Positions 1-9,573 of a DNA stretch of 64,000 nt are shown piece after piece. The position numbers and the translations under genes were made by a program. Numbering within the stretch: position 1 is the first letter of the stretch; each line of letters begins with the position of its first letter. The stretch is from G942493275 sp942493275 (lineage in GTDB: Bacteria > Actinomycetota > Coriobacteriia > Anaerosomatales > PHET01). Below the pieces are notes generated by a model. The model was given only the letters and a program-made list of their open reading frames with translations, searched no databases and was not told where the DNA came from. Location of the stretch: NCBI GenBank assembly GCA_942493275.1, contig OW818687.1:372001-436000 (forward strand), in the 5' to 3' direction.

Positions 1-1650
<1,650 letters not shown>

Positions 1651-1735
1651 AGGTGTCTTCAGCCCTTCGTTAGGGTTCAGGATTCGAGATTGAGACGCGC
1701 CCGCTGCGCGTGATCAGGCGCTCGATCGCGCCCAT

Positions 1736-1930
1736 GAAAGCGGGATACCCGAATCGCTGCCGCTTTGTTCCCCCGGTCACCCGTGGGTTTTGTCGGCAAC
1801 GTCACGACCTCGGAAAAGGCCGGGGAGCCATCCGCCGAATGTTCGATCGGCCCCCACCTCGTCGACTGGGTCCACGGAAGTCACTTCCGAACGGTGACGT
1901 CTCGGCGTCACCTCACCAGTCCTGGCGCTT
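1736..1930 (-). ncRNA. glmS ribozyme (GlcN6P-activated self-cleaving riboswitch)
   Basis: The minus strand reads AAGCGCCAGGACTG at 1930-1917, matching the invariant start of glmS ribozymes; cleavage would fall between A1929 and G1928. Further down are GACGAGGTGGGGG, ATCGAACATTCGGCGGATGG and CTCCCCGGCC, the conserved core segments of the family. A 3' helix pairs AAAGCG with CGCTTT near 1766-1736, matching the P4 region. It lies about 85 bases upstream of the glmS ATG. Known family behaviour is GlcN6P-dependent cleavage that destabilises glmS mRNA. The call rests on core motifs read by eye, not on a covariance model. Confidence 0.93.
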
Positions 1931-1986
1931 TGCGTGCGAGTCAGGTGCGCTTCACACCCCTCCCCTCAGGCTACGTTCCTCCCGCG

Positions 1987-1992
1987 ATTGTA
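1987..1992 (-). promoter_or_regulatory. Probable extended -10 element for glmS
   Basis: The minus strand reads TGGTACAATCGC, a strong extended -10 (TGG-TACAAT), just downstream of the preceding gene's stop. No good -35 is visible. It would place the transcript start roughly 50 bases before the ribozyme cleavage site. An identical TGGTACAATCGC occurs at 24579-24568 between rpsJ and rplC. Confidence 0.55.
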
Positions 1993-2006
1993 CCAGCACG
2001 ACCGCT

Positions 2007-3461
2007 TCAGGCGGGTGACGGTGCGGTGACGAGCGAGGCGGCCGTGAGGTCGCGGAATGACTCGGCGAAGCGGGCGAAACGCCAGACGTCCTCGAAGTCC
2101 GAGGCGATACCGAGGGAGACCCGAATGGTGTTGGGCGCCTTGCCCGTGGTGTCGGCGATGAGCCGCTGACACTGCTTGAGTGTGACGGGGCGCTCCTCGT
2201 CGTCGAAGCACTCCTCCATCTCCTCGCGGGTGATGCCGTGCGCGACCTCGCCGTCGCCGGGATTGCAGAAGCACCCGGTCCGTACCGAGATGGACTCGCG
2301 CCCTGCGATCTCCTCGACCCGGTAGACGTCGAACACCTCGCCCTCGGGATCGAGCAGATAGAAGGCGACGGTGGAGCCGCGGCGGTCGGTCGTGTCGGGG
2401 CCGAACACCCGAACGAGCGGCGCACCGTTGGTGTGCCGGGCCTGACGCATCCAGGCAAGGAGCCACGCCGAGAGCGCCGTGACGCGGTCGTGGATCGCGT
2501 CGATACCGACGCGAGTGACGTGCTCCAGGCCGATGGTGACCGCAGGCAGGCCGAGATAGTCGACGGTGCCGTCCTCGAAGCCGGCGTGACCGGCGGCCAG
2601 CTTGTGCAGTCCGCCGCCCTGAACCGACGCCAGGGTGATGGTGCCGCCAGCGAACCAAGGACGCCGGAGCTTGGCGAGCGCCTCGTGCCGAGCGATCAGC
2701 GCGCCGACTCCAGTGGGGTAACCGAACATCTTGTAGAACGACAGCGGGACGAAGTCGGGAGCGACCTTCGACAGGTCGAGACGGTTGGTCGGCGCGAACG
2801 CCGCGCTATCGAGCAGCACATCCCACCCTAGTTCGCGGGCCTCGTCGATCCACTCGAGCGGATGCTGCACGCCGCTGAAGTTCGACTGTGCCGGGTACGC
2901 GAACAGTTTCGAAGGACAGTCGGCCGCCTCGCGCAAACCCTGGTGCACGAAGTCCGCATCGAGCCTGAGGTCGGGGCTGCGCACCGGAAGGTAGACGATG
3001 TCAGCGCCGGCGCGGCGCGCGAACTCACGGATGCCATTGACCGAGTTGTGATTGTCGTAGCTCACGAGATAGCACGAGCCCGGGGTGAACGGATACGCCT
3101 CGCCCACGAGTTTGAGCGCCCCGCTCGCGTTGGCGGTGAACACGACGTCGTACTCGGCCGGGTCGGCGTTGAAGAACTCGTGGACCGCCTCGCGGGCGCG
3201 CTCGACCATCGCGGTCGCAGCGAGCGAGGTGGGGTTGTGCGAGTGCGGGTTGCCGAAGACTCCGCCGCTGAGTATGCGATGGTGCGCATCGAGCTGGCCC
3301 TGGGCGTACAGACCGCCGCCCGTGTAATCGAGGTAGGTGTGGCCCGCCTCTCCGAGACGAGCGTACTCAGCAGCCTTCAGGTCGGCGATGGCCGAAGCAT
3401 CGTAGCCGGGGAACGCCGAACAGAACTCCGTGAGGGCGGTCTCGAGACTGGCGCCGGTCAC
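2007..3461 (-). CDS. Aminotransferase class V, molybdenum-cofactor-sulfurase-like / cysteine desulfurase family
   Basis: A 484-residue PLP enzyme. Lys244 in FYKMFGYPTG is the expected Schiff-base lysine. The C-terminal RTGCFCNPGDG (Cys397, Cys399) matches the persulfide-cysteine signature of the N-terminal domain of Moco sulfurases, which transfer sulfur from cysteine. No MOSC domain follows, so this is a stand-alone desulfurase-like protein. The ATG overlaps the glmM stop as ATGA, so the two are translationally coupled. Its substrate or acceptor cannot be told from the sequence; a role in sulfurating a cofactor is inferred from the family only. Nothing around it belongs to Moco biosynthesis. 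Confidence 0.8.
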   Translation of the reverse strand: MTGASLETALTEFCSAFPGYDASAIADLKAAEYARLGEAGHTYLDYTGGGLYAQGQLDAHHRILSGGVFGNPHSHNPTSLAATAMVERAREAVHEFFNADPAEYDVVFTANASGALKLVGEAYPFTPGSCYLVSYDNHNSVNGIREFARRAGADIVYLPVRSPDLRLDADFVHQGLREAADCPSKLFAYPAQSNFSGVQHPLEWIDEARELGWDVLLDSAAFAPTNRLDLSKVAPDFVPLSFYKMFGYPTGVGALIARHEALAKLRRPWFAGGTITLASVQGGGLHKLAAGHAGFEDGTVDYLGLPAVTIGLEHVTRVGIDAIHDRVTALSAWLLAWMRQARHTNGAPLVRVFGPDTTDRRGSTVAFYLLDPEGEVFDVYRVEEIAGRESISVRTGCFCNPGDGEVAHGITREEMEECFDDEERPVTLKQCQRLIADTTGKAPNTIRVSLGIASDFEDVWRFARFAESFRDLTAASLVTAPSPA

Positions 3462-4798
3462 TGATCGAGCTCGGCTTTCACGACCTCGACGAGGCTGTCA
3501 GCGATGCGAGCCGCGACGGCTTCGTCGGCCGCCTCCACCATCACGCGCACGAGCGGCTCGGTGCCCGACGCGCGGACCAGCACCCGCCCGCTGTCGCCGA
3601 GCTCGTTCTCGGCGGCATGAATCGCTTCCGAGACGACCGCGCTCGTGGTGAGCCGGGTCTTGTCGGCGACGTGCACGTTGATGAGCACCTGCGGGTAGCG
3701 CGTCATGACCTGCGTGAGCTGCGACAGCGGAGATCCCGCGTCGCGCACCGCGGCGATGAGCTGCAGCGCGGTAACGAGGCCGTCGCCGGTGGTGTTGTGC
3801 TCGAGGAAGATGATGTGGCCGGACTGCTCGCCGCCGAGCGTGGCCTCCATGGCCTGCATCTGCTCCAGAACGTAGCGATCGCCGACCTTGGTCTTGACTA
3901 CCGTGATGCCACGCTCGCGCATGGCGACCTCGAAGCCGAGGTTGCACATGACCGTCGACACAACAGTGTCACCGTGGAGCGAGCCCTGCTCCATGAGCCG
4001 GACCGCCGTGACGGCCATAATTTGGTCGCCGTCAACCTCCGCGCCGGTCTCGTCGACCGCCAGCACGCGATCGGCGTCGCCGTCGTGGGCGAAACCGAGG
4101 TCAAAGCCGCCTGAGCGCACGATGTCGGCGACAGCGGTGAGGTCGGTCGAGCCGCAGCCGACGTTGATGTCGGTGCCGTCGAAGTCGGTGTTGATCGCCA
4201 CGACCTCGGCGCCCAGCCGCTCGAGCGCCACCGGCGTGGCCGAGAACGCGGCGCCGTGACCGCAGTCCACCGCGATACGCATGCCGGCGAGGGTGCCCTC
4301 GACGGTACTCACCGCGTGGTCGACGTAGCGCTCCAGCGCGTCGCACACGATCTCGACCCGCCCGATGGCCGCGCCCGTGGGCCGCTCCCAGTCGCGGTCG
4401 CCGGCGCAAAACGTCTCGATCTCGTCTTCGAGGTCATCAGGAAGCTTGAAGCCCTCTCGGCTGAACAGCTTGATGCCGTTGTACTCGGGAGGATTATGGC
4501 TCGCCGAGATGACCACGCCGCCGTCCGCCCCGAGCTCGCGAACGAGGTGGGCGACAGCCGGGGTCGGCACGATCCCGCACAGCAGCGCATCCGCTCCGCC
4601 GGCGGTGATACCGGCCACGAGCGCGGCCTCGAGCATGTCGCCGCTCCGGCGGGTGTCTCGGCCGACGACGATGCGGCCATGGCCCTTGTCGCCGAGGAAG
4701 TGGCCTGCGGCCTCGCCCAGCCTGAAGGCCAGCTCGGGCGTGAGCGCCCGGTTGGCGACACCACGGACGCCATCGGTGCCGAAAAGTCGCGTGCTCAT
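3458..4798 (-). CDS. glmM: Phosphoglucosamine mutase
   Basis: GlmM converts GlcN6P to GlcN1P, the step after GlmS in UDP-GlcNAc synthesis. The protein is 446 residues, normal for the family. It starts MSTRLFGTDGVRGVAN at the ATG at 4798. The catalytic serine lies in ISASHNPPEYNG (Ser100). DGDADR, the Mg-binding loop, follows near residue 240, and the C-terminal phosphate loop reads RASGTEPLVRVM. A longer upstream reading frame exists but crosses the rpsI terminator and has no family similarity, so this start was chosen. It shares a 4-base overlap with the next gene. Confidence 0.96.
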   Translation of the reverse strand: MSTRLFGTDGVRGVANRALTPELAFRLGEAAGHFLGDKGHGRIVVGRDTRRSGDMLEAALVAGITAGGADALLCGIVPTPAVAHLVRELGADGGVVISASHNPPEYNGIKLFSREGFKLPDDLEDEIETFCAGDRDWERPTGAAIGRVEIVCDALERYVDHAVSTVEGTLAGMRIAVDCGHGAAFSATPVALERLGAEVVAINTDFDGTDINVGCGSTDLTAVADIVRSGGFDLGFAHDGDADRVLAVDETGAEVDGDQIMAVTAVRLMEQGSLHGDTVVSTVMCNLGFEVAMRERGITVVKTKVGDRYVLEQMQAMEATLGGEQSGHIIFLEHNTTGDGLVTALQLIAAVRDAGSPLSQLTQVMTRYPQVLINVHVADKTRLTTSAVVSEAIHAAENELGDSGRVLVRASGTEPLVRVMVEAADEAVAARIADSLVEVVKAELDQ

Positions 4799-4818
4799 CG
4801 GTCCTCCCCTGGAAAGGA

Positions 4819-4849
4819 AACGGGGCCCGCCGCTGTGGCGAGCCCCGTT
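4819..4849 (-). terminator. Terminator after rplM-rpsI
   Basis: AACGGGGC (4819-4826) and GCCCCGTT (4842-4849) form a perfect 8-bp stem. On the minus strand it is followed by TCCTTTCC. It sits between the rpsI stop and the glmM start. Confidence 0.75.
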
Positions 4850-4874
4850 CGGTTCGAATCTGCGGCCAGCGGTC

Positions 4875-5273
4875 CTAGCGCTTGGAGAACTGCGGACGCT
4901 TACGGGCCTTCTTGAGACCGTACTTCTTGCGCTCGACCATACGCGGGTCGCGGCGCAGGAGGCCGGCCTTCTTGAGCTCGGGACGGTAGTCGTCGCCGGC
5001 CTCGAGGAGCGCACGGGCGATGCCGTGACGCAGGGCGCCGGCCTGACCCGAGACGCCGCCACCGTGCAGAGTCGCGACGACGTCGAAGCGATCGACGGTC
5101 TCGGTGACCTTGAACGGCGTGGTTGCGAAGTTGACAAGAGCCTCACGACCGAAGTACTCGAGCGCCGGCTTCTTGTTGATGGTCATCTGGCCGGTGCCAG
5201 GGACCAGGCGCACGCGGGCCACAGCGTTCTTGCGGCGACCGGTGCCGAGGTAGACAGCTTTGTTCTCAGCCAT
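4875..5273 (-). CDS. rpsI: 30S ribosomal protein S9
   Basis: A 132-residue small-subunit protein whose C-terminal tail reaches the P-site tRNA. N-terminal GTGRRKNAVARV and the basic C-terminus ending KRPQFSKR are diagnostic; the terminal KR contacts tRNA in known structures. It lies 4 bases after rplM, the classic rplM-rpsI pair, and shares that promoter. A strong hairpin follows. Confidence 0.98.
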   Translation of the reverse strand: MAENKAVYLGTGRRKNAVARVRLVPGTGQMTINKKPALEYFGREALVNFATTPFKVTETVDRFDVVATLHGGGVSGQAGALRHGIARALLEAGDDYRPELKKAGLLRRDPRMVERKKYGLKKARKRPQFSKR

Positions 5274-5277
5274 GCGC

Positions 5278-5724
5278 TTAAGCCTCCAGCGTGATCTGAC
5301 GCGGGCTCTGAGCCTGGTGCGGATGCTCCGAACCGGCGTACACCTTGAGCTTTCGGCCCATGGCGCGACCCAGGGTGTTCTTGGGCAGCATGCCCTTCAC
5401 GGCCTTCTCGATGATCCGCTCGGGGTGCTTTGCCAGCATGACCTGGAAAGGCACCTCCTTGAGACCACCGGGGAAACCGCTGTGGCTGTAGTAGTTCTTG
5501 GTGTTGGCCTTGTTGCCGGTGAGGCGAACCTTGTCGCAATTGATGATTACGACGAAATCACCGGTATCGACGTGCGGGGTGTAGGTCGGCTTGCGCTTAC
5601 CCTTCAGGATCTGCGCAACCTCGCTCGCGAGGCGGCCGAGCACCATGTCCGTAGCGTCGACGAGCAGCCACTCGCGCTCGACTTCGCCGGGCTTGGCGTG
5701 GTAGGTCTTCAACGGGTCCTCCAA
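5278..5724 (-). CDS. rplM: 50S ribosomal protein L13
   Basis: A 148-residue early assembly protein of the large subunit. WLLVDATDMVLGRLAS near the N-terminus and the GGLKEV and RMGRKLKVYAGSEHPH-like C-terminal region (here AMGRKLKVYAGSEHPH) identify it. It is the first gene of the rplM-rpsI operon. It is preceded by a near-consensus promoter at 5781-5809 and by the upstream element at 5816-5835. Confidence 0.98.
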   Translation of the reverse strand: MEDPLKTYHAKPGEVEREWLLVDATDMVLGRLASEVAQILKGKRKPTYTPHVDTGDFVVIINCDKVRLTGNKANTKNYYSHSGFPGGLKEVPFQVMLAKHPERIIEKAVKGMLPKNTLGRAMGRKLKVYAGSEHPHQAQSPRQITLEA

Positions 5725-5780
5725 CTGCGGATGTCGTTCAGGGTGTTCGCGTCACGGGGCTGGCGGAAACGAACCCTGCC

Positions 5781-5809
5781 ATTCTATCTTCGCCACATCG
5801 GCACGTCAA
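5781..5809 (-). promoter_or_regulatory. Promoter of rplM-rpsI
   Basis: On the minus strand: -35 TTGACG (5809-5804), 17-base spacer, -10 TAGAAT (5786-5781). The predicted start lies about 50 bases before the rplM ATG. Confidence 0.8.
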
Positions 5810-5815
5810 CGAATA

Positions 5816-5835
5816 CACGCGCCCGGGCGTATCTA
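5816..5835 (-). promoter_or_regulatory. Conserved upstream element TAGATACGCCCGG-N3-CGTG, copy 1
   Basis: The minus strand has TAGATACGCCCGG-GCG-CGTG, ending 6 bases before the -35 box of the rplM promoter. A longer 19-bp stretch (5840-5822) is identical to the copy upstream of rpsL. It occupies about -42 to -61, the position of UP elements, but is GC-containing rather than A/T-rich. Its function is unknown; conservation at three translation-gene promoters suggests a shared regulator or polymerase contact. Confidence 0.75.
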
Positions 5836-5858
5836 TACCCTCGAAATGGTCTTCGCAC

Positions 5859-6650
5859 TCACCCGAGCCAGACGTCGTCAGGATAGTCTACACGCCACAG
5901 CGTGAGGCCGTGAGCGGGGGCTGTCGGACCCGCCGCGCTGCGTTCCCGCGCGGAGAGCGCCTCGACGACCCAGTCGGGATCCCGGCGGCCACAGCCGACC
6001 TCGACAAGCGTACCGACGATCACACGCACCATCGAGTGCAGGAACGCGTTGCCGACGACACGCACGGTCAAACAGCGTTCTCCGAGATGGACCTCCTCGG
6101 CGATCTCCACGGTGTCGAGACGACGCACGGTGCGCTGCCCCTCGGCCGACTGGGTGACACAGAAGCTCCGGAAGTCCTGCTCCCCCACCAGATGACCGGC
6201 GCCCTCACGCATCGCGACGATATCGAGTTCGCTCGCGACGTGCCACGCGAAGTGCGACAGGAACAGCGGCGGAACGGCGCCCGCCACCACCCGGTAGCGG
6301 TACTCGCGCCGGACTGCGTCGAACCTTGCCGAGAACCCCGGGCGCGCGCGGCGAAGCTCGCGGACCACGAGCCCCTCGCCTGTCAGAGCGTCGAGCGAGC
6401 GCCTCAGTCGCACCGGCTCGGGTTCGTCGCCGACCGCGTTGAAGCTCACGACCTGCCCGAGTGCGTTGACGCCGGTATCAGTCCGGCCCGCCCCCACGAT
6501 GTCGACCTCACGCCGAAGCGCGACGGACAGCGCCATCTCCAGCCTGCCCTGAACGGTGTCGAGCCCCGGCTGCCGAGCGAAGCCGGCGAACGGCGCGCCG
6601 TCGTAGGCGATTGTGAGCGCGAGCGCGTATGGGCTGACGGTGTCTGACAC
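5859..6650 (-). CDS. truA: tRNA pseudouridine(38-40) synthase
   Basis: TruA isomerises U38-U40 in the tRNA anticodon arm. 263 residues, typical for the family. ALTIAYDGAPFAGFARQPG at the N-terminus and GAGRTDTGVNALGQVVSF, containing the catalytic aspartate (RTDTGV), are diagnostic. The GTG at 6650 was chosen because TAGGAGGAGG sits just upstream, overlapping the ecfT stop. Longer upstream readings lie inside ecfT. It is the last gene of the ecfA1-ecfA2-ecfT-truA run, an arrangement common in Gram-positive genomes. Confidence 0.95.
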   Translation of the reverse strand: MSDTVSPYALALTIAYDGAPFAGFARQPGLDTVQGRLEMALSVALRREVDIVGAGRTDTGVNALGQVVSFNAVGDEPEPVRLRRSLDALTGEGLVVRELRRARPGFSARFDAVRREYRYRVVAGAVPPLFLSHFAWHVASELDIVAMREGAGHLVGEQDFRSFCVTQSAEGQRTVRRLDTVEIAEEVHLGERCLTVRVVGNAFLHSMVRVIVGTLVEVGCGRRDPDWVVEALSARERSAAGPTAPAHGLTLWRVDYPDDVWLG

Positions 6651-6664
6651 TGAAACGCCTCCTC

Positions 6665-7456
6665 CTAGAGCAGTATCGCCACGCCGGTCGCGAGCGTCAC
6701 GCCGAGTGCGAGTGCGGTCCAGTCGACGGCGTGCATGACCGACTCGCGCAGGCGGGTTCGGCCCGTTCCGCGGTAGCAGCGGGCCTCCATGGCGAGCGCC
6801 AGGGTGTCGGCTCGCCGAAACAGATTCACGAACAGCGGCACAAGCACCGGAATCCACGCCCGGGCCCGCGTCACGAGGCCGCCTTCATCAAACCGGGCGC
6901 CCCGCGCGGTCTGTGCGACCACGATCCTCTCGGCCTCCTCGGCGGTGATCGGCATGAAGCGCAGCGCTATCGACAGCATCATCGCGACGTCGTCGACGGG
7001 TACGCGCACGATTCGCAGCGGCGCCATCAGCCGCGTCAACGCGTCGGTGAGCGCCACCGGTGAGGTCGTCAATGTCACGAGCGATGTCCCCATGACGAGC
7101 AGCACTATCCTCAGCGCGAAAAAGACGCCGGTCCGCAGACCGTCGGCATCCACTCCGAGCGGCCCAAACATGACGAACGCCTCGTCCGGCCGCCAGCGCA
7201 GCGCATTCGCGGCGACCGTGAACAGAAGCAGCCACAGGATCGGGCGCACTCCCCTGGCGACGAGCCGCCAAGGCACCCCCGACACTCGCACGGCGAGCAC
7301 AACGAACACGGCGGCGACAGCCAGGCCGAGAAACCCGTCGACCGCGAACAACGCGACGGTGAAGGCGAGGGTGAGCCCCAGTTTCGCGCGCGGCTCCAGA
7401 CGGTGCACCGCCGAGTCGCCAGGCACGAACTGACCGAAGGGAACGGGCACGGCCAT
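6665..7456 (-). CDS. ecfT: ECF transporter transmembrane component EcfT
   Basis: The membrane scaffold of an energy-coupling-factor vitamin/metal importer, linking the two ATPases to exchangeable substrate-binding S components. 263 residues from the ATG at 7456. It has several hydrophobic membrane segments and the two cytoplasmic coupling motifs AQTARGARF and AMEARCYRG (Ala-Arg-Gly type). The chosen ATG overlaps the ecfA2 stop as TGATG; a GTG three codons earlier is possible. No S component is encoded nearby, as expected for a group II shared module. Confidence 0.93.
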   Translation of the reverse strand: MAVPVPFGQFVPGDSAVHRLEPRAKLGLTLAFTVALFAVDGFLGLAVAAVFVVLAVRVSGVPWRLVARGVRPILWLLLFTVAANALRWRPDEAFVMFGPLGVDADGLRTGVFFALRIVLLVMGTSLVTLTTSPVALTDALTRLMAPLRIVRVPVDDVAMMLSIALRFMPITAEEAERIVVAQTARGARFDEGGLVTRARAWIPVLVPLFVNLFRRADTLALAMEARCYRGTGRTRLRESVMHAVDWTALALGVTLATGVAILL

Positions 7457-8289
7457 CAGCGCCACCCCCCGGCGCTCGCCAGCCGCTGAGCGGCGAGTTC
7501 GGTGTCGAGCGTGAACTCGCCCACGTCCAGGCCGCGAGCACGCGCCGCGACCTGAATGGCGAGCACATCAGGCGCCCGCAGCCCGGCGACCTCGAGCGGT
7601 GAGGGGTCGGAAACCAACCCCGTCGCCGTACCCGACCACACCGCTCCGCCGCCATCGAGCACGAGCACCTTGTCGGCCGCGCCGAGGAACTCCTCGGCGG
7701 AGTGTGTCACGACTACGACACCCGTCGCGGACCGTGCCGAGGCCACAACGTCGCGGATCGCGGCGCGCCCGCGGGCGTCGAGTCCCGCTGTCGGCTCATC
7801 GGCGAGCAGATACCGCGGACGCATGGCGAGCACCCCGGCGATGGCCGCGCGACGCGCCTCACCGCCGGAGAGCTGAAAGGTCGAGCGCGAGCCGTATTCC
7901 GCGGGATCGAGGCCGACAGCTTCGAGTGCCTCGTTGACGCGGAGCGGGACCTCGTCTGCGGGCACGCCCAAGTTCCTCGGCCCAAACGCCACATCATCGG
8001 CGACGGTCTCGGCGAACAACTGCGATTCCGCATCCTGGAAGACGAGGCCGACGCGGCCTCGCGCGCTGTGCCTGTCGAGCGGCTGACCGTCGATCTCGGC
8101 CGCGCCCGAAGCAGGCTCCAGCAACCCGGATGCGACGCGCATCAGCGTGGACTTGCCTGAGCCGGTCGACCCAACAACCAGCACCAGCTCGCCAGGCTCC
8201 ACTGACAACGAGACGCTCCGAAGCGCGACCTGCTCGAATGTCGTGCCGGCCCCGTATGCGTAGCCAATATCGGTGAGGATCAGCCCCAC
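7456..8289 (-). CDS. ecfA2: ECF transporter ATP-binding protein EcfA2
   Basis: A 277-residue ABC ATPase. Walker A is GSTGSGKST, the Q-loop lies near LVFQDAESQLF, the signature is LSGGEARR, Walker B is LLADEPTAGLD, and the H-loop follows in VVTHSAEE. EcfA1 and EcfA2 form the ATPase heterodimer that drives EcfT. The GTG start overlaps the ecfA1 stop by 10 bases, and its stop overlaps ecfT, so the three genes are coupled. Confidence 0.93.
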   Translation of the reverse strand: MGLILTDIGYAYGAGTTFEQVALRSVSLSVEPGELVLVVGSTGSGKSTLMRVASGLLEPASGAAEIDGQPLDRHSARGRVGLVFQDAESQLFAETVADDVAFGPRNLGVPADEVPLRVNEALEAVGLDPAEYGSRSTFQLSGGEARRAAIAGVLAMRPRYLLADEPTAGLDARGRAAIRDVVASARSATGVVVVTHSAEEFLGAADKVLVLDGGGAVWSGTATGLVSDPSPLEVAGLRAPDVLAIQVAARARGLDVGEFTLDTELAAQRLASAGGWR

Positions 8290-9098
8290 AGCGCCGCCTC
8301 CAGCTCCTGAGCCGTGGACGCTGTACTGGCGTCAGGCCCGCCCGCTCGTTTGAGGGCCAGAGCGAAGCGGGTCAGCGGCGGTACCTCAAGCGCCCACTCA
8401 ACGAACCCTTCGGACTGTCCGAGCAACTCGGATGGCGAACCCTCGAATGCCAGCGCACCCTCCGCGAGAACGATGACCGAGTCTGCCGAGAGCGCCTCGG
8501 CAAGATCGTGGGTGATCATCAGCACGCCATGGCCGGCGGCAACGAGGTCCGTGACGGCGCGCCGGACCTCCTCACGGCCGGTCGGGTCCAGCATGGCCGT
8601 CGGTTCATCGAGCACGAGGTAGCGCGGTTCGAGTGCGAGTGCGCCGGCGATGGCAAGACGTTGCTTCTGGCCACCCGACAGCAGGTGTGGCTCGCGGCGC
8701 TCCAAACCGGTGAGCCCGACCGCGGCAAGCGCGCCGTCAACCCGCGCGCGGATCGTGGCGCGATCGAGACCCATGTTCTCGGGGCCGAACGCCACGTCGT
8801 CTTCAACCGAGGTCGCCACGAGCTGATCGTCAGGGTTCTGGAAGACGAAACCGACCGCGCCTCTGCGCTCCTCGTCGAACTCACGTGAGTCCGTGGCGAT
8901 GCCGTCAACAGTCACCTGGCCGGACTCAGGCAGCAGCAGCCCGTTGCTCAGCCTCGCGAGCGTCGACTTGCCCGAGCCGTTCGCACCGAGCACCGCCACC
9001 ATTGAGCCCGGCTCGACCGACAGCGAAACGCCCGAGAGCGCATGCCGTGCGCTCTCGCCGCCCCCATAGGTGAAACGCACGTTGTCGAACCGGATCAT
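8280..9098 (-). CDS. ecfA1: ECF transporter ATP-binding protein EcfA1
   Basis: A 272-residue ABC ATPase. Walker A is GANGSGKST, the Q-loop is FVFQNPDDQL, the signature is LSGGQKQR, Walker B is LVLDEPTAMLD, and the H-loop is MITHDLAE. It is the first gene of the ECF module and follows rplQ after a strong hairpin. This placement directly downstream of the alpha operon is conserved in many Gram-positive bacteria. Confidence 0.93.
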   Translation of the reverse strand: MIRFDNVRFTYGGGESARHALSGVSLSVEPGSMVAVLGANGSGKSTLARLSNGLLLPESGQVTVDGIATDSREFDEERRGAVGFVFQNPDDQLVATSVEDDVAFGPENMGLDRATIRARVDGALAAVGLTGLERREPHLLSGGQKQRLAIAGALALEPRYLVLDEPTAMLDPTGREEVRRAVTDLVAAGHGVLMITHDLAEALSADSVIVLAEGALAFEGSPSELLGQSEGFVEWALEVPPLTRFALALKRAGGPDASTASTAQELEAALWG

Positions 9099-9126
9099 CC
9101 GCCAGCTTCCTCGGTGTCACATACAG

Positions 9127-9152
9127 TGAGGGCCTCCGTGTGGAGGCCCTCA
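9127..9152. terminator. Hairpin terminator between rplQ and ecfA1
   Basis: TGAGGGCCTCC (9127-9137) and GGAGGCCCTCA (9142-9152) form a perfect 11-bp stem with a 4-base loop. There is no clear U-tract. It sits at the end of the long ribosomal-protein cluster. Confidence 0.65.
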
Positions 9153-9182
9153 CATGGTACCGCTCTGTACACGTGACCTGTG

Positions 9183-9557
9183 CTAGTCGACGAGCTCCAT
9201 GATGACCATGGGAGCCGCGTCGCCCTTGCGCGGTCCGAGCTTCAGGATACGAGTGTATCCACCCGGACGAGCCTCGAAGCGCTCGCCCAGCTCAGAGAAC
9301 AGGTCCTTCTTAGCAGCGCCGGTGCCGACCTTGAAGTCGTAGCCGCCGAGAGCCGCCATGGCCAGACGACGCGAGTGCACGTCGCCCTTCTTGGCCCAGG
9401 TGATGACCTTGTCGACCAGGGGACGGACCTCTTTGGCGCGCGTCTCGGTGGTCTTCATACGATCGTTGGTGATGAGGGCGATCGCCAGGCTTCGAAGCAT
9501 CGCCTTGGTGTGCGACGCATCGGTGCCGAGCTTACGACCCTTCTTGAGGTGTCTCAT
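9183..9557 (-). CDS. rplQ: 50S ribosomal protein L17
   Basis: 124 residues, starting MRHLKKGRKLGTDASHTKAM, the family signature, with LVDKVITWAKKGDVHSRR in the middle. It binds near the polypeptide exit side of the large subunit. It is the last gene of the alpha operon, immediately after rpoA, as in most bacteria. Confidence 0.98.
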   Translation of the reverse strand: MRHLKKGRKLGTDASHTKAMLRSLAIALITNDRMKTTETRAKEVRPLVDKVITWAKKGDVHSRRLAMAALGGYDFKVGTGAAKKDLFSELGERFEARPGGYTRILKLGPRKGDAAPMVIMELVD

Positions 9558-9573
9558 CTTAAGCGCTCTCCTG

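Noticed and set aside
1651..2006. RNase P RNA or a small protein gene in the long glmS leader
   Set aside because: The core motifs AGCGCC, GACGAGG and CGGCGGATGG fit the glmS ribozyme, and short open frames here have no ribosome-binding site or recognisable product.
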